In this document: positions 18,182 to 26,095 of the stretch, piece after piece
Layout: each line of letters starts with the position of its first letter
How positions within the stretch are numbered: the first letter of the stretch is position 1
DNA from: Arthrobacter sp. PGP41
GTDB taxonomy: Bacteria; Actinomycetota; Actinomycetes; Actinomycetales; Micrococcaceae
DNA: 64,000 bases
Assembly: GCF_002953935.1 (NCBI RefSeq)
Contig: NZ_CP026514.1
Coordinates: 248,001 to 312,000, forward strand
Reading direction: 5' to 3'
Made by a program: the position numbers and the translations under genes
Notes under the pieces: generated by a model
The model's database searches: none
What the model saw: only the letters and a program-made list of their open reading frames with translations
What the model was told of the DNA's origin: nothing

Positions 18182-18445
18182 TCAGAGTGGCAGGTGGCCG
18201 CGGTACATGAGCTGTTCCAGCAGTGCCTGCTCCGGCTCGCCTGGATGCCGTGCTACGCAGCGGCGGAGCCGGGCCCGTGCCAGCTCCTCGCCGGGTGACT
18301 TGCCGCAGAGCACTTCGTCGATGACTTCCTGGGCCTGCCACCGGAGGGACTCGATGGCAAACTGCCGGATCTCGGCCGGCGTATCACTGGCCATCCATGG
18401 CTCCGGATCCGAGGGCACGGCTGGGAACATCCGCTCTGCTGACAT
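18182..18445 (-). CDS. Small conserved protein, paralog of the 16333-16599 product
   Basis: The 87-aa product has no named family that I recognise. It is predicted to be helical and soluble, with RLRRCVARHPGEPEQALLEQLMYRGHL at its C-terminus matching the other small protein near the GAF-ANTAR genes. The ATG at 18445 is preceded at 5 bases by a perfect AAGGAGG, which makes this frame well supported in spite of its size. It is convergent with the second GAF-ANTAR gene and divergent from the TetR gene. Confidence 0.75.
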   Translation of the reverse strand: MSAERMFPAVPSDPEPWMASDTPAEIRQFAIESLRWQAQEVIDEVLCGKSPGEELARARLRRCVARHPGEPEQALLEQLMYRGHLPL

Positions 18446-18529
18446 AGGGGCCTCCTTGCACCAATCCGAGGGGGCCGGTCAGGGCCTCCGCGGCGTCAAA
18501 AGCATGTTGGAAAAACATTACAACGGGAA

Positions 18530-18539
18530 AGACCGGTCT
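18530..18539. promoter_or_regulatory. Palindrome in tetR promoter (candidate operator)
   Basis: AGACCGGTCT is a perfect 10-base palindrome ending 16 bases upstream of a -10-like TAGACT (18555-18560) and 30 bases before the TetR gene. Its placement over the -35 region suits autorepression by the TetR protein. The assignment is by position only. Confidence 0.4.
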
Positions 18540-18569
18540 GTCTCCCCTCCGGAGTAGACTTAGGGTCCT

Positions 18570-19190
18570 ATGAGTCCAGAGGCAGAAGTCCCTCCGTCCC
18601 CGGTGTCAGCACCGGTGGTGTCACCTGAGGGCCATGCACATTCCGTGGACCGGATCATGGCCGTGGCCTATGAGCTTTTTTCCCAGCGGGGCGTGCGGGA
18701 TGTTGGCGTCAATGAGCTGATTGAACGGTCCGGGGTTGCCAAGGCGACCTTCTACCGGCACTTCCCCTCCAAGGACTCGCTGGTCCTGGCCTTCCTGGAA
18801 CAGCGGGACAGGCAATGGACAGTGGGCGCCATCGTGTCGGAGGCCCGCCGCCGGGGAAGCACGCCAGCCGATCAGCTGCTGGCCATCTTCGATGTGTTTG
18901 GCGACTGGTTCCTCCGGGAGGACTTTGAAGCCTGCTCCTTCATCAACATCCTGCTCGAGATGGGCCCGGCCCATCCGCTGGGGCAGGCAAGCATCGACTA
19001 CCTGGCGAAGATCCGCGGGCACGTGCAGGCCCTGGCCGAAGAGGCGGGGCTCCAGCGGCCGGAGGAGTTTGCCCGGTCCTGGCACATCCTCATGAAGGGC
19101 TCGATCATCTCGGCCACCGAGGGCGACATGCAGGCCGCCAAACGCGCACAGCAGATGGCGGGCTGGCTGATCCAGCACCACCGGGGCTAG
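18570..19190 (+). CDS. TetR/AcrR family transcriptional regulator
   Basis: The 206-aa DNA-binding repressor has an N-terminal helix-turn-helix of TetR type at about residues 25-70 (YELFSQRGVRDVGVNELIERSGVAKATFYRHFPSKDSLV). The C-terminal ligand-binding domain is of the YcdC/LmrA type, with CSFINILLEMG and a GSIISATEGD segment. The target is unknown; neither adjacent gene is an obvious client, since the neighbouring minus-strand genes are a small protein and lacI. Its stop overlaps the lacI stop region by 4 bases (convergent). A 10-base palindrome lies in its promoter. Confidence 0.9.
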   Translation: MSPEAEVPPSPVSAPVVSPEGHAHSVDRIMAVAYELFSQRGVRDVGVNELIERSGVAKATFYRHFPSKDSLVLAFLEQRDRQWTVGAIVSEARRRGSTPADQLLAIFDVFGDWFLREDFEACSFINILLEMGPAHPLGQASIDYLAKIRGHVQALAEEAGLQRPEEFARSWHILMKGSIISATEGDMQAAKRAQQMAGWLIQHHRG

Positions 19191-20216
19191 AAGCCGCGCT
19201 CGGGCTTCCGGGGAGCGGAAGTGCTGGACCGCACCACCAGTTTGGTCTGCATCAGCTCATCGGCCGGCCCTGCGGCCTCCGCGTCATCCTGCACCAATGC
19301 CAGCAGGCGCTCCACCGCCCGCATTCCCTGGTCCCGGGGAAACTGGTCGATGGTGGTCAGGCCCAGGATTTCGCCCATCTCGTGGCCGTCCACACCAATG
19401 ACGGAAAGATCGTCGGGGATCCGGAGCCCGAGGTCGCGGGCGGCCAGCATCGCGCCGAAGGCCATTTCGTCGGAGGCGCAGAAGATCGCGGTAGGCCGTT
19501 CACCGGCATCCGCCAGCAGATGCTTTGTCTGGCTGTACGCATCGTTCGCCGAGTAATCGGAGATCAGGGACCACGCCTCGCGAACCGGCAGGCCGGCTGC
19601 CTCCATTGCTTGTTCGTAGCCGGCGTGCCGTCCGCTGGAGATCTCGAAATGCCGCCCATACTCATGCTCGCCGCCGAGGTGGGCCACCCGGGTGTGTCCC
19701 AGGCTGATCAGGTGGTTGGTTGCGCGGCGGCCCACCCTCCACATCGTCGATCCGGAGGGTGGGAATCTCCGGGAGCGGGCCACCTACGCCCACCACCGGG
19801 ATTCCGGCAGCGAGGATCTGTTCGGTCTCGTGGGCGTTGAGCTGCAGCGAGACTGCCAAGACGCCGTCAAGCCGTTTGCGCAGCAGGAAATCCCCCAGCA
19901 CCGATTCCCGGTATCGGTCGCCCTGGAAGTCGTAGAGGGTGAGGTCGTAACCGGCATCCATCAGGGCGGAATTGGCGCCTTCCAACAGCGTGGCGAAGTA
20001 CCACCGGTTGACGAAGGGCAGCACCACTCCAATGTTGTGGCTGCGACCGCTCGCCAGGCTCGAGGCATGGTAGGACATAACGAAGCCAAGCTCACTGGCT
20101 GCCTCGGTCACGGCCTGCCTGGCCCGGCTGGAAACACTGCCCTTGCCGCTCAACGCACGCGACGCCGTCGCCTGCGAAACCCCCGCCAGACGCGCTACGT
20201 CCCTGATTCCTGCCAC
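19187..20216 (-). pseudogene. LacI family sugar regulator, frameshifted
   Basis: The gene encodes a LacI-type repressor split over two frames. The N-terminal part (GTG at 20216) has the HTH GIRDVARLAGVSQATASRALSG and the ligand-binding domain up to LRIDDVEGG. It then drifts into Pro-rich nonsense. The other frame resumes exactly in register with RRATNHLISLGHTRVAHLGG and runs to the normal C-terminus at 19187. One extra G in a GGG run (plus-strand CCC at 19731-19733) explains it. The start overlaps the glucosidase stop by 22 bases. It may be a real disabled repressor or a sequencing error; everything else in the gene looks intact. Confidence 0.8.
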
Positions 20217-21955
20217 TGACCCTCTGCTGTTCCGCTTGGCGCCATGCGCAGCCAGATGCACTGCGCAGGACCCAGCTTACGCTGGTCAGCAGCGTCCCCA
20301 TCCGTGCTAAGGAGGATCTCCAGGCGGGGCAGCTCAACCGGCTCTTCGCCCATGTTCATCATCACCAGGACGCCATTGTTGGCAAACGAGATGCAGCCAG
20401 GCGAAGTGAAACCGTCAAGCCAGGCCAAAGATCCGGCACCCAGCTTGAGGGCACGGCGAAGCCCCAGTGCGCGGGTGTACAGCGACAGCGCGGAGGAAGC
20501 GTCCTGCCGCTGCACATCCCTGGACAGCGCTGCCCAGGCCCGGGGTTGCGGCAGCCACGACTCGCCCGTGCTGTTGAAGCCGAAAGCCGGCGCGGCCGCC
20601 TCCCATGGCAGGGGTACCCGGCAGCCGTCGCGGCCGATGCGTTCCCCCGCGGTCCGCCGAAATGAAGGGTCCTGGCGGAAAGTGTGGTCCATAGTGGTGT
20701 GGTCCGGCAGGCCCAGTTCCTCACCCTGGTAAAGGTACACGCCGCCAGGCAGCGCGAGCATAAGCATCGAGGCCGCCACCGCACGGCGCAGCCCAAGCTC
20801 AGCGTCGGGCTGGACGTCTTCCGCGCCCAGGCCGTCACCGGGGCGGGCCGGCGGGTCGATGATGCCGAAGCGCGTGGCATGCCGGACGACGTCATGGTTT
20901 GAAAGCACCCATGTGGTGGGCGCACCCACGGAATCGAACATCCGCAGTGAGCTTTCAATCACTGCACGCAACCTGGCGGGATCCCACGGGGTGCCCAGGT
21001 ACGCGAAGTTGAAGGCCTGGTGCATCTGGTCCGGCAGGACCCAGTTGGTCAGCCGGGACAGGGGATCAATGCTTGCCTCGGCACAGAGGATGCGCTCGCC
21101 GTCGAACTCGGCAAGGACCTCGCGCCACCGGCGGTAGATGTCGTGGATTTCCGGCTGGCCGAACATCGGCGCCAGATGGCCCGGGAAGTCATCGGTGCTG
21201 ACGCCGTCGGGCCGCCCATGCCAGTCCGGCAGACCCTCCGCCTTGACCAGGGCGTGGGCCACGTCCACCCGGAAACCGGCGACGCCGCGGCTGAGCCAGA
21301 AGCGCAGGATGCGCTCAAATTCGGCCTGTACCGCCGGGTTGTCCCAGTTGAAGTCCGGCTGGGAGGAATCGAAGAGGTGCACGTACCACTGTCCCGGCTC
21401 GCCGGACGGCTCCGTGACGCGGGTCCAGGCCGGTCCGCCGAAGTGGGACTGCCAGTTGTTGGGCGGCAGTTCACCGGCATCCCCGAGCCCGTCCCGGAAG
21501 ATGAACATGTCACGTTCGGGGCTTCCCGGGCCGGCCTGGAGCGCTGCCTGGAAGAGCGCGTGGTCCGAGGAGCCGTGGTTCGGGACGAGGTCGATGATGA
21601 CCCGGATACCCAGGGAATCTGCCCGGGCAACAAGGGCGTCAAAATCGTCGAGGGTGCCGAACACGGGGTCTACGTCGCAGTAATCGGCAACGTCGTACCC
21701 GCCGTCGCGCTGCGGCGAGACATAGAAGGGCGACAGCCAGACGGCGTCGACGTCGAGTTCAGCCAACTGGTGAAGCTCGGCTGTGATGCCCGGAAGATCG
21801 CCTTGCCCATCGCCGTTCAGGTCCCGGAACGAGCGCGGATAGATCTGGTAAATCACCGAGGACCGCCACCACTCCGAGCCTTCGTCTGCCGGGTGGACGG
21901 GCACCAGGCGGGCGGCGGAGACGTCAGGCTCTGCAGGGGAAAGTGTGTTCGTCAT
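20195..21955 (-). CDS. GH13 alpha-glucosidase (oligo-1,6-glucosidase/trehalose-type)
   Basis: The 586-aa cytosolic enzyme hydrolyses alpha-glucosides and maltodextrins taken up by the adjacent transporter. GH13 motifs in order are VIYQIYPRSFRDLNGDGQGDL, IIDLVPNHGS, GFRVDVAHAL with the nucleophile Asp231, the general acid region ILCAEAS, and LSNHDVV. The calcium-type DLNGDGQGDL loop and QPDFNWDNP are typical of the GH13 alpha-glucosidase subfamilies. The ATG at 21955 follows the operator region. It is divergent from malE, in one transcript with lacI, and under the same candidate LacI operators. Confidence 0.92.
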   Translation of the reverse strand: MTNTLSPAEPDVSAARLVPVHPADEGSEWWRSSVIYQIYPRSFRDLNGDGQGDLPGITAELHQLAELDVDAVWLSPFYVSPQRDGGYDVADYCDVDPVFGTLDDFDALVARADSLGIRVIIDLVPNHGSSDHALFQAALQAGPGSPERDMFIFRDGLGDAGELPPNNWQSHFGGPAWTRVTEPSGEPGQWYVHLFDSSQPDFNWDNPAVQAEFERILRFWLSRGVAGFRVDVAHALVKAEGLPDWHGRPDGVSTDDFPGHLAPMFGQPEIHDIYRRWREVLAEFDGERILCAEASIDPLSRLTNWVLPDQMHQAFNFAYLGTPWDPARLRAVIESSLRMFDSVGAPTTWVLSNHDVVRHATRFGIIDPPARPGDGLGAEDVQPDAELGLRRAVAASMLMLALPGGVYLYQGEELGLPDHTTMDHTFRQDPSFRRTAGERIGRDGCRVPLPWEAAAPAFGFNSTGESWLPQPRAWAALSRDVQRQDASSALSLYTRALGLRRALKLGAGSLAWLDGFTSPGCISFANNGVLVMMNMGEEPVELPRLEILLSTDGDAADQRKLGPAQCIWLRMAPSGTAEGQWQESGT

Positions 21956-21986
21956 CGTGACATCGTAGCCGCAGTTGCACCAAAAA

Positions 21987-22000
21987 TGGAAAGGCTTCCA
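21987..22000. promoter_or_regulatory. LacI-type operator 1
   Basis: TGGAAAGGCTTCCA has perfect TGGAA/TTCCA half-sites around AGGC and resembles the MalR/CcpA-type LacI operator TGGAAGCGCTTCCA. It lies 31 bases before the glucosidase start and is preceded by CAAAAA, as is operator 2. Confidence 0.65.
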
Positions 22001-22108
22001 AGAAATTGATACCGATGCTTTCCGCGACAAGGGCGGGTCTTTAGCCGCCTACCGTGTGAATGGCGGTGCATGTGACGCCATTTTCCTAAGGGGCTGGACA
22101 ATCAAAAA

Positions 22109-22122
22109 TGGAAGCGCTTACA
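22109..22122. promoter_or_regulatory. LacI-type operator 2
   Basis: TGGAAGCGCTTACA is a near-perfect palindrome with the AGCGCT centre diagnostic of LacI-family sugar operators. It is 68 bases upstream of the malE start, about 108 bases from operator 1, so one regulator could bridge and control both directions. Confidence 0.72.
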
Positions 22123-22189
22123 GTTGGGTGACGCAAATCACCAGCCGGCTCCCTTCCGCGGAGAAACGGCACGCTTTCAAAGGAGAAAC

Positions 22190-23470
22190 ATGAGTAGGAT
22201 TCAGGGTGCTCTCGCAGTTACCGCTACCGCGGTGCTGCTGCTTACGGGGTGCGGAAACGGTGCCGAACCAAAGCAGGCAGCCTCGTCAGCACCGGCCGCG
22301 GCGGGGTCCACCGCCGCCCCCGAGCGGGCGGATGCCGACCTGGTGATCTGGACGGACAACCTGAAGGCCGATTCGATCCGCGCATTCGCCGAGGATTTCG
22401 CGGCTGACAACGGCATCAGCGTGGCCGTCCAGGTCATCTCAGGCGAGTTCCAGACCGCCCTTGTGACAGCAAATGCTGCAGGCAATGGCCCCGATGTTTT
22501 CACCGGCGCGCACGACATGATCGGCAATCTCGTCCAGAACGGCTCCATTGATCCGCTGCAGATTGCCCCGGACCAGCTCAAGGGCTACGCCGAGACGGCA
22601 GTGAAGGCTGTGACCTATAACGAGTCGGTGTACGCACTGCCGTATGGAATCGAAACCCTCGGCCTTTTCCGCAACACAGACATCGTCCCTGAGGCGCCGC
22701 TGACCTTGGAGGATGCCTTCGCCAAGGGACAGGAGGCTGTGGCCGCCAAGAAGGCGGAAGTTCCTTTCAGCCTGCCGCAAGGGAACAGCGGCGATGCCTA
22801 CCACATGCAGCCGCTGTACACATCCATGGGCGGTTACCTCTTCGGTTCGACACCACAGGGTGACCCCGATCCCGCGGACCTGGGCGTGGGCGCTGAAGGC
22901 TCGGTCGCTGCAGCCAAGAAGATTCACGCCCTTGGGGAAGCGGGCAGCGGCATCCTGAAACGCTCCATCAGCGTTGACAATTCGATCTCTTTGTTCGCTG
23001 ACCGCAAGGCGCCGTACCTTGTTGCCGGTCCTTGGGCCCTGAACCAGGTTGAAAAGGCGGGAATCCCCTTCGAGGTGACACCCATTCCCGGTTTCGAGGG
23101 ACAGGCCGCTGCCCAGCCCTTCGCCGGCGTTCAGGGCTTCTACGTTGCTTCGAAAGGAAAGAACGAAGCCTTCGCCCATGAGTTCGTGGAGAACGCGATG
23201 AACACCGAAGAGGGCATGACGCAGATGTTCGAAGGCGCAAAGCTGCCGCCGACCATGACCACGGTCCGGGACAAGATCGCAGGCCAAAACCCCGCCATAG
23301 AGACGTTTGCCTCCGCAGCGGAGTCCGCCCGGCCCATGCCGGCCATTCCTGAAATGGCTGCCGTCTTCGCCCCCCTCGGCCAGGCTTTTGCGGCCCTCGT
23401 GGGCGGCGCTGACCCGGAAAGCACGATGCGCTCCGTGCGGGAAACCATCGCTGCTGCAATCGGCAAGTAG
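22190..23470 (+). CDS. malE: Maltose/maltodextrin ABC transporter, substrate-binding lipoprotein
   Basis: The 426-aa extracellular solute-binding protein (family 1) captures maltodextrins and delivers them to MalF/MalG. The signal sequence ends in the lipobox LLTGC with Cys21 lipidated, anchoring it to the outer face of the membrane. The mature part has LVIWTDNLKADSIRAFAEDF, GPDVFTGAHDMIGNLVQNG and YALPYGIETLGLFRN, the MalE pattern. AAGGAG is about 5 bases before the ATG at 22190; the longer frame from 22124 lacks a signal peptide layout. It is followed by a strong intercistronic stem-loop and malF. Confidence 0.95.
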   Translation: MSRIQGALAVTATAVLLLTGCGNGAEPKQAASSAPAAAGSTAAPERADADLVIWTDNLKADSIRAFAEDFAADNGISVAVQVISGEFQTALVTANAAGNGPDVFTGAHDMIGNLVQNGSIDPLQIAPDQLKGYAETAVKAVTYNESVYALPYGIETLGLFRNTDIVPEAPLTLEDAFAKGQEAVAAKKAEVPFSLPQGNSGDAYHMQPLYTSMGGYLFGSTPQGDPDPADLGVGAEGSVAAAKKIHALGEAGSGILKRSISVDNSISLFADRKAPYLVAGPWALNQVEKAGIPFEVTPIPGFEGQAAAQPFAGVQGFYVASKGKNEAFAHEFVENAMNTEEGMTQMFEGAKLPPTMTTVRDKIAGQNPAIETFASAAESARPMPAIPEMAAVFAPLGQAFAALVGGADPESTMRSVRETIAAAIGK

Positions 23471-23476
23471 CAAACC

Positions 23477-23516
23477 GGCCCAGGGGCCGTTGCATAAGTC
23501 TTCGGCCCCCTGGGCC
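23477..23516 (+). promoter_or_regulatory. malE-malF intercistronic stem-loop
   Basis: GGCCCAGGGGCC (23477-23488) pairs with GGCCCCCTGGGCC (23504-23516) with a single bulged C, giving a 12-bp GC-rich stem and a 15-base loop, 6 bases after the malE stop. There is no U-tract. Such structures between a binding protein and its permeases usually protect the upstream mRNA or attenuate read-through, making more binding protein than permease. Confidence 0.6.
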
Positions 23517-23549
23517 CTGCTGCCCGGATTGACCTCCAGGAGAACCCCC

Positions 23550-25166
23550 ATGATCAAAACACTCACGCGCCTGCAGCATCCCTCGTCGGCTGCCGCAAAC
23601 GATCCCGGCACCCGCCGTGACATCACGACCAAACCGGTGTCCCTCTTTGCCAAAATCCTTGCACTGGGTACCGTGGCCGGTTCAGCCGCGGCACTTACCC
23701 CGGCCCTTATCGCCACGGGAAGGTGGGGTTTCCTCGCGGCAGTCTGGGGCATCGCCGGCATCCTGCTGCTGACATACATCACCGGCCGCGGTGTGCCTGC
23801 CAAGTACCTTGTGCCCGGCACCCTCCTGCTGGTGGTCTTCCTGGTGTACCCCATCGTGATGACGTTCCAGATGTCCACAACCAACTTCGGTGACGGAACC
23901 AGGACGTCAAAGGAAGAAACCGTCTCGCAAATAATCGGTTCTTCCGTCGTCCAGAGCCCTGACTCGCCGCGCTACAACCTCTCCGTGGCAACTGAAGGGA
24001 ATCCCGCCACCGGACCGTTCGCTTTTCTGCTCGTGGAGCCCAAAAGCGGATCAGTCTTCCTTGGCACCCCCGGGGATGGGCTGCAGGAGCTTGAACCGGC
24101 TGACGTTACCGTCAGCGGCGGGTTCGTCACCAAAGCCGAGGGCTACCAGCTCCTGACGCCCCAAGAGGTCAACACCGCCAGCGACGCGCTGAAGGATCTT
24201 GCTGTGCCGACGGACCGTGGCGCCATCCGGCAACTTGGCATCCGGCAGGCGTTCGAGGGCGCCTCACCGCTCAAATACGACGAAGCCCGCGACGTCATCT
24301 CAAACACAGTGACCGGCGTGGACTACGCACCTGTGCTGCAGGGCGACAAGGAGTACTTCGTCGACGCAGAGGGGAAGCGGCTGTCCGACCAGTCCTGGCT
24401 GGCAGATGTGGGGTTTGCCAACTATCAGCGCATCTTCACGGACACGAGAATCAGCGCCGATTTCCTGCAGATATTTGCATGGACCTTCATCTTCGCAACA
24501 GTTTCGGTAGCGGGAACGTTCCTGCTTGGGCTGGGCCTCGCTGCCGCACTCAACGATCCGCGGATCAAGGGCCAGCGCTTCTACCGGGCCATCCTCATCC
24601 TTCCCTATGCCATCCCGGGATTTATCGCCCTGCTGGTCTGGTCCAGCTTCTGGAACAAAGACTTTGGCCTGATCAACAACGCCTTGGGCCTGGACCTGAA
24701 CTGGCTCGGCGACCCCTTCCTGGCCAAGGCAGCCATCCTGCTGACCAATTTCTGGATGGGATTCCCCTACATGTTCCTGGTTTGCACCGGAGCCCTCCAG
24801 GCCATCCCCGCAGACCTGAAGGAAGCATCGCGCATCGACGGCGCCAGCGGATTCCTGGGCTTCCGGAAAATCACGTTCCCGCTGCTCCTGGTCACTGTCG
24901 CCCCCTTGCTGGTATCGACCTTCGCCTTCAATTTCAACAACTTCAACGCCATCTACCTGCTGACGGAAGGCGGGCCCTTCGATCCCGCCAATCCGACGGC
25001 GGGAGCAACTGACATCCTGATCAGCTACACCTACCGCCTGGCCTTCGGAGGGCAGGGCGCACAGCTTGGTTTTGCTGCAACCGTGTCAGTGCTGCTGTTC
25101 GTCATCACCGGCATCATCGCCGCAATTCAGTTCCGTTTCACGCGCACCCTGGAAGAGGTGAACTGA
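23550..25166 (+). CDS. malF: Maltose/maltodextrin ABC transporter permease MalF
   Basis: The 538-aa membrane subunit has three N-terminal spans at about residues 32-105. A long extracytoplasmic region of about 200 residues (TNFGDGTRTSKEE to FTDTRISAD) matches the P2 domain that contacts MalE in enteric MalF. The permease core follows, with the EAA loop EASRIDGASGFLGFRKITFPLL that docks on the ATPase. AGGAG lies 7 bases before the ATG at 23550; the longer frame into malE is ignored. It overlaps malG by one base (TGATG). Confidence 0.95.
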   Translation: MIKTLTRLQHPSSAAANDPGTRRDITTKPVSLFAKILALGTVAGSAAALTPALIATGRWGFLAAVWGIAGILLLTYITGRGVPAKYLVPGTLLLVVFLVYPIVMTFQMSTTNFGDGTRTSKEETVSQIIGSSVVQSPDSPRYNLSVATEGNPATGPFAFLLVEPKSGSVFLGTPGDGLQELEPADVTVSGGFVTKAEGYQLLTPQEVNTASDALKDLAVPTDRGAIRQLGIRQAFEGASPLKYDEARDVISNTVTGVDYAPVLQGDKEYFVDAEGKRLSDQSWLADVGFANYQRIFTDTRISADFLQIFAWTFIFATVSVAGTFLLGLGLAAALNDPRIKGQRFYRAILILPYAIPGFIALLVWSSFWNKDFGLINNALGLDLNWLGDPFLAKAAILLTNFWMGFPYMFLVCTGALQAIPADLKEASRIDGASGFLGFRKITFPLLLVTVAPLLVSTFAFNFNNFNAIYLLTEGGPFDPANPTAGATDILISYTYRLAFGGQGAQLGFAATVSVLLFVITGIIAAIQFRFTRTLEEVN

Positions 25167-26095
25167 TGTCGTCTGCCCACACACGTCTTGCTGAGGTACC
25201 CCTGCAGGAACCGGAAAAGATCCCGGAGTCCCGACGCAAGCACCAGCGAAACCGATGGTTCACAGAAGTCGGATGGCGTCACCTTGTGGCAATCGCCGCG
25301 GTGTCAGTAGCCCTGTTCCCCGTGCTGTTCATTGTCTCGGCGGCACTGAACCCGCTGGGCACGGTGGCGTCCACCAGCCTGATTCCTCGTGAAGTGAGCT
25401 TCGTGCATTTCGAAGCGCTCTTCACCGACCCCAACCGGCCCTACCTCCGCTGGTTTGCCAACACGCTGATCATCAGTACTGCCGTCACCCTTGGCCAGAT
25501 TCTGTGCAGCGCCCTGGCAGCATACGCCTTTTCGCGCTTCCGCTTCAGCGGCCGGCGAATAGGCTTGCTCAGCCTTCTCCTCATCCAGATGTTCCCCCAG
25601 TTCCTCGCCGTAGTGGCGCTGTACCTCATGTTCACTGCCATCGGCGAGATAATTCCCCAGTTGGGCCTCAACACGCTCCTGGGCTACGGACTCCTGCTCA
25701 TGGGTGGCGCGCTCTCGCAGGTGTGGCTCATCAAGGGATTCTTCGACTCGGTGCCGAAGGAGCTGGACGAGGCAGCAATCATGGATGGAGCCGGCCACGC
25801 CACCGTGTTCTTCCGCGTCATCTTCCCCCTGATAACCCCGATCCTGGCAGTCACCGGCCTGCTGTCCTTCATCGGCGTGCTGGGCGAATTTGTCCTGGCA
25901 TCGATCTTCCTCACCGATAACGACGTCAAGACCCTGGCTGTCGGACTGTACGCCACCATCGACGCTGACCGGTCCGGGAACCTCGGCGTGTTCGCCGCCG
26001 GAGCCCTCCTCACCAGCCTGCCCGTGGTCCTGCTTTTCCAGTTCCTGCAAAAGTTCATCACCGGAGGACTCACCGCCGGGGCGGTCAAGGGATGA
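25166..26095 (+). CDS. malG: Maltose/maltodextrin ABC transporter permease MalG
   Basis: The 309-aa inner-membrane permease partners MalF. Six spans are recognisable, beginning near residue 38 (LVAIAAVSVALFPVLFIVSAAL), and the EAA motif is EAAIMDGAGHATVFFRVIFPLITP at about 200-223. The C-terminal FITGGLTAGAVKG is the standard MalG ending that inserts into the pore. Stop and start overlap by one base with malF and by four bases with the downstream GH13 gene. No ATPase gene is in the operon; the complex probably borrows a shared MsmK/UgpC-type ATPase from elsewhere. Confidence 0.95.
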   Translation: MSSAHTRLAEVPLQEPEKIPESRRKHQRNRWFTEVGWRHLVAIAAVSVALFPVLFIVSAALNPLGTVASTSLIPREVSFVHFEALFTDPNRPYLRWFANTLIISTAVTLGQILCSALAAYAFSRFRFSGRRIGLLSLLLIQMFPQFLAVVALYLMFTAIGEIIPQLGLNTLLGYGLLLMGGALSQVWLIKGFFDSVPKELDEAAIMDGAGHATVFFRVIFPLITPILAVTGLLSFIGVLGEFVLASIFLTDNDVKTLAVGLYATIDADRSGNLGVFAAGALLTSLPVVLLFQFLQKFITGGLTAGAVKG

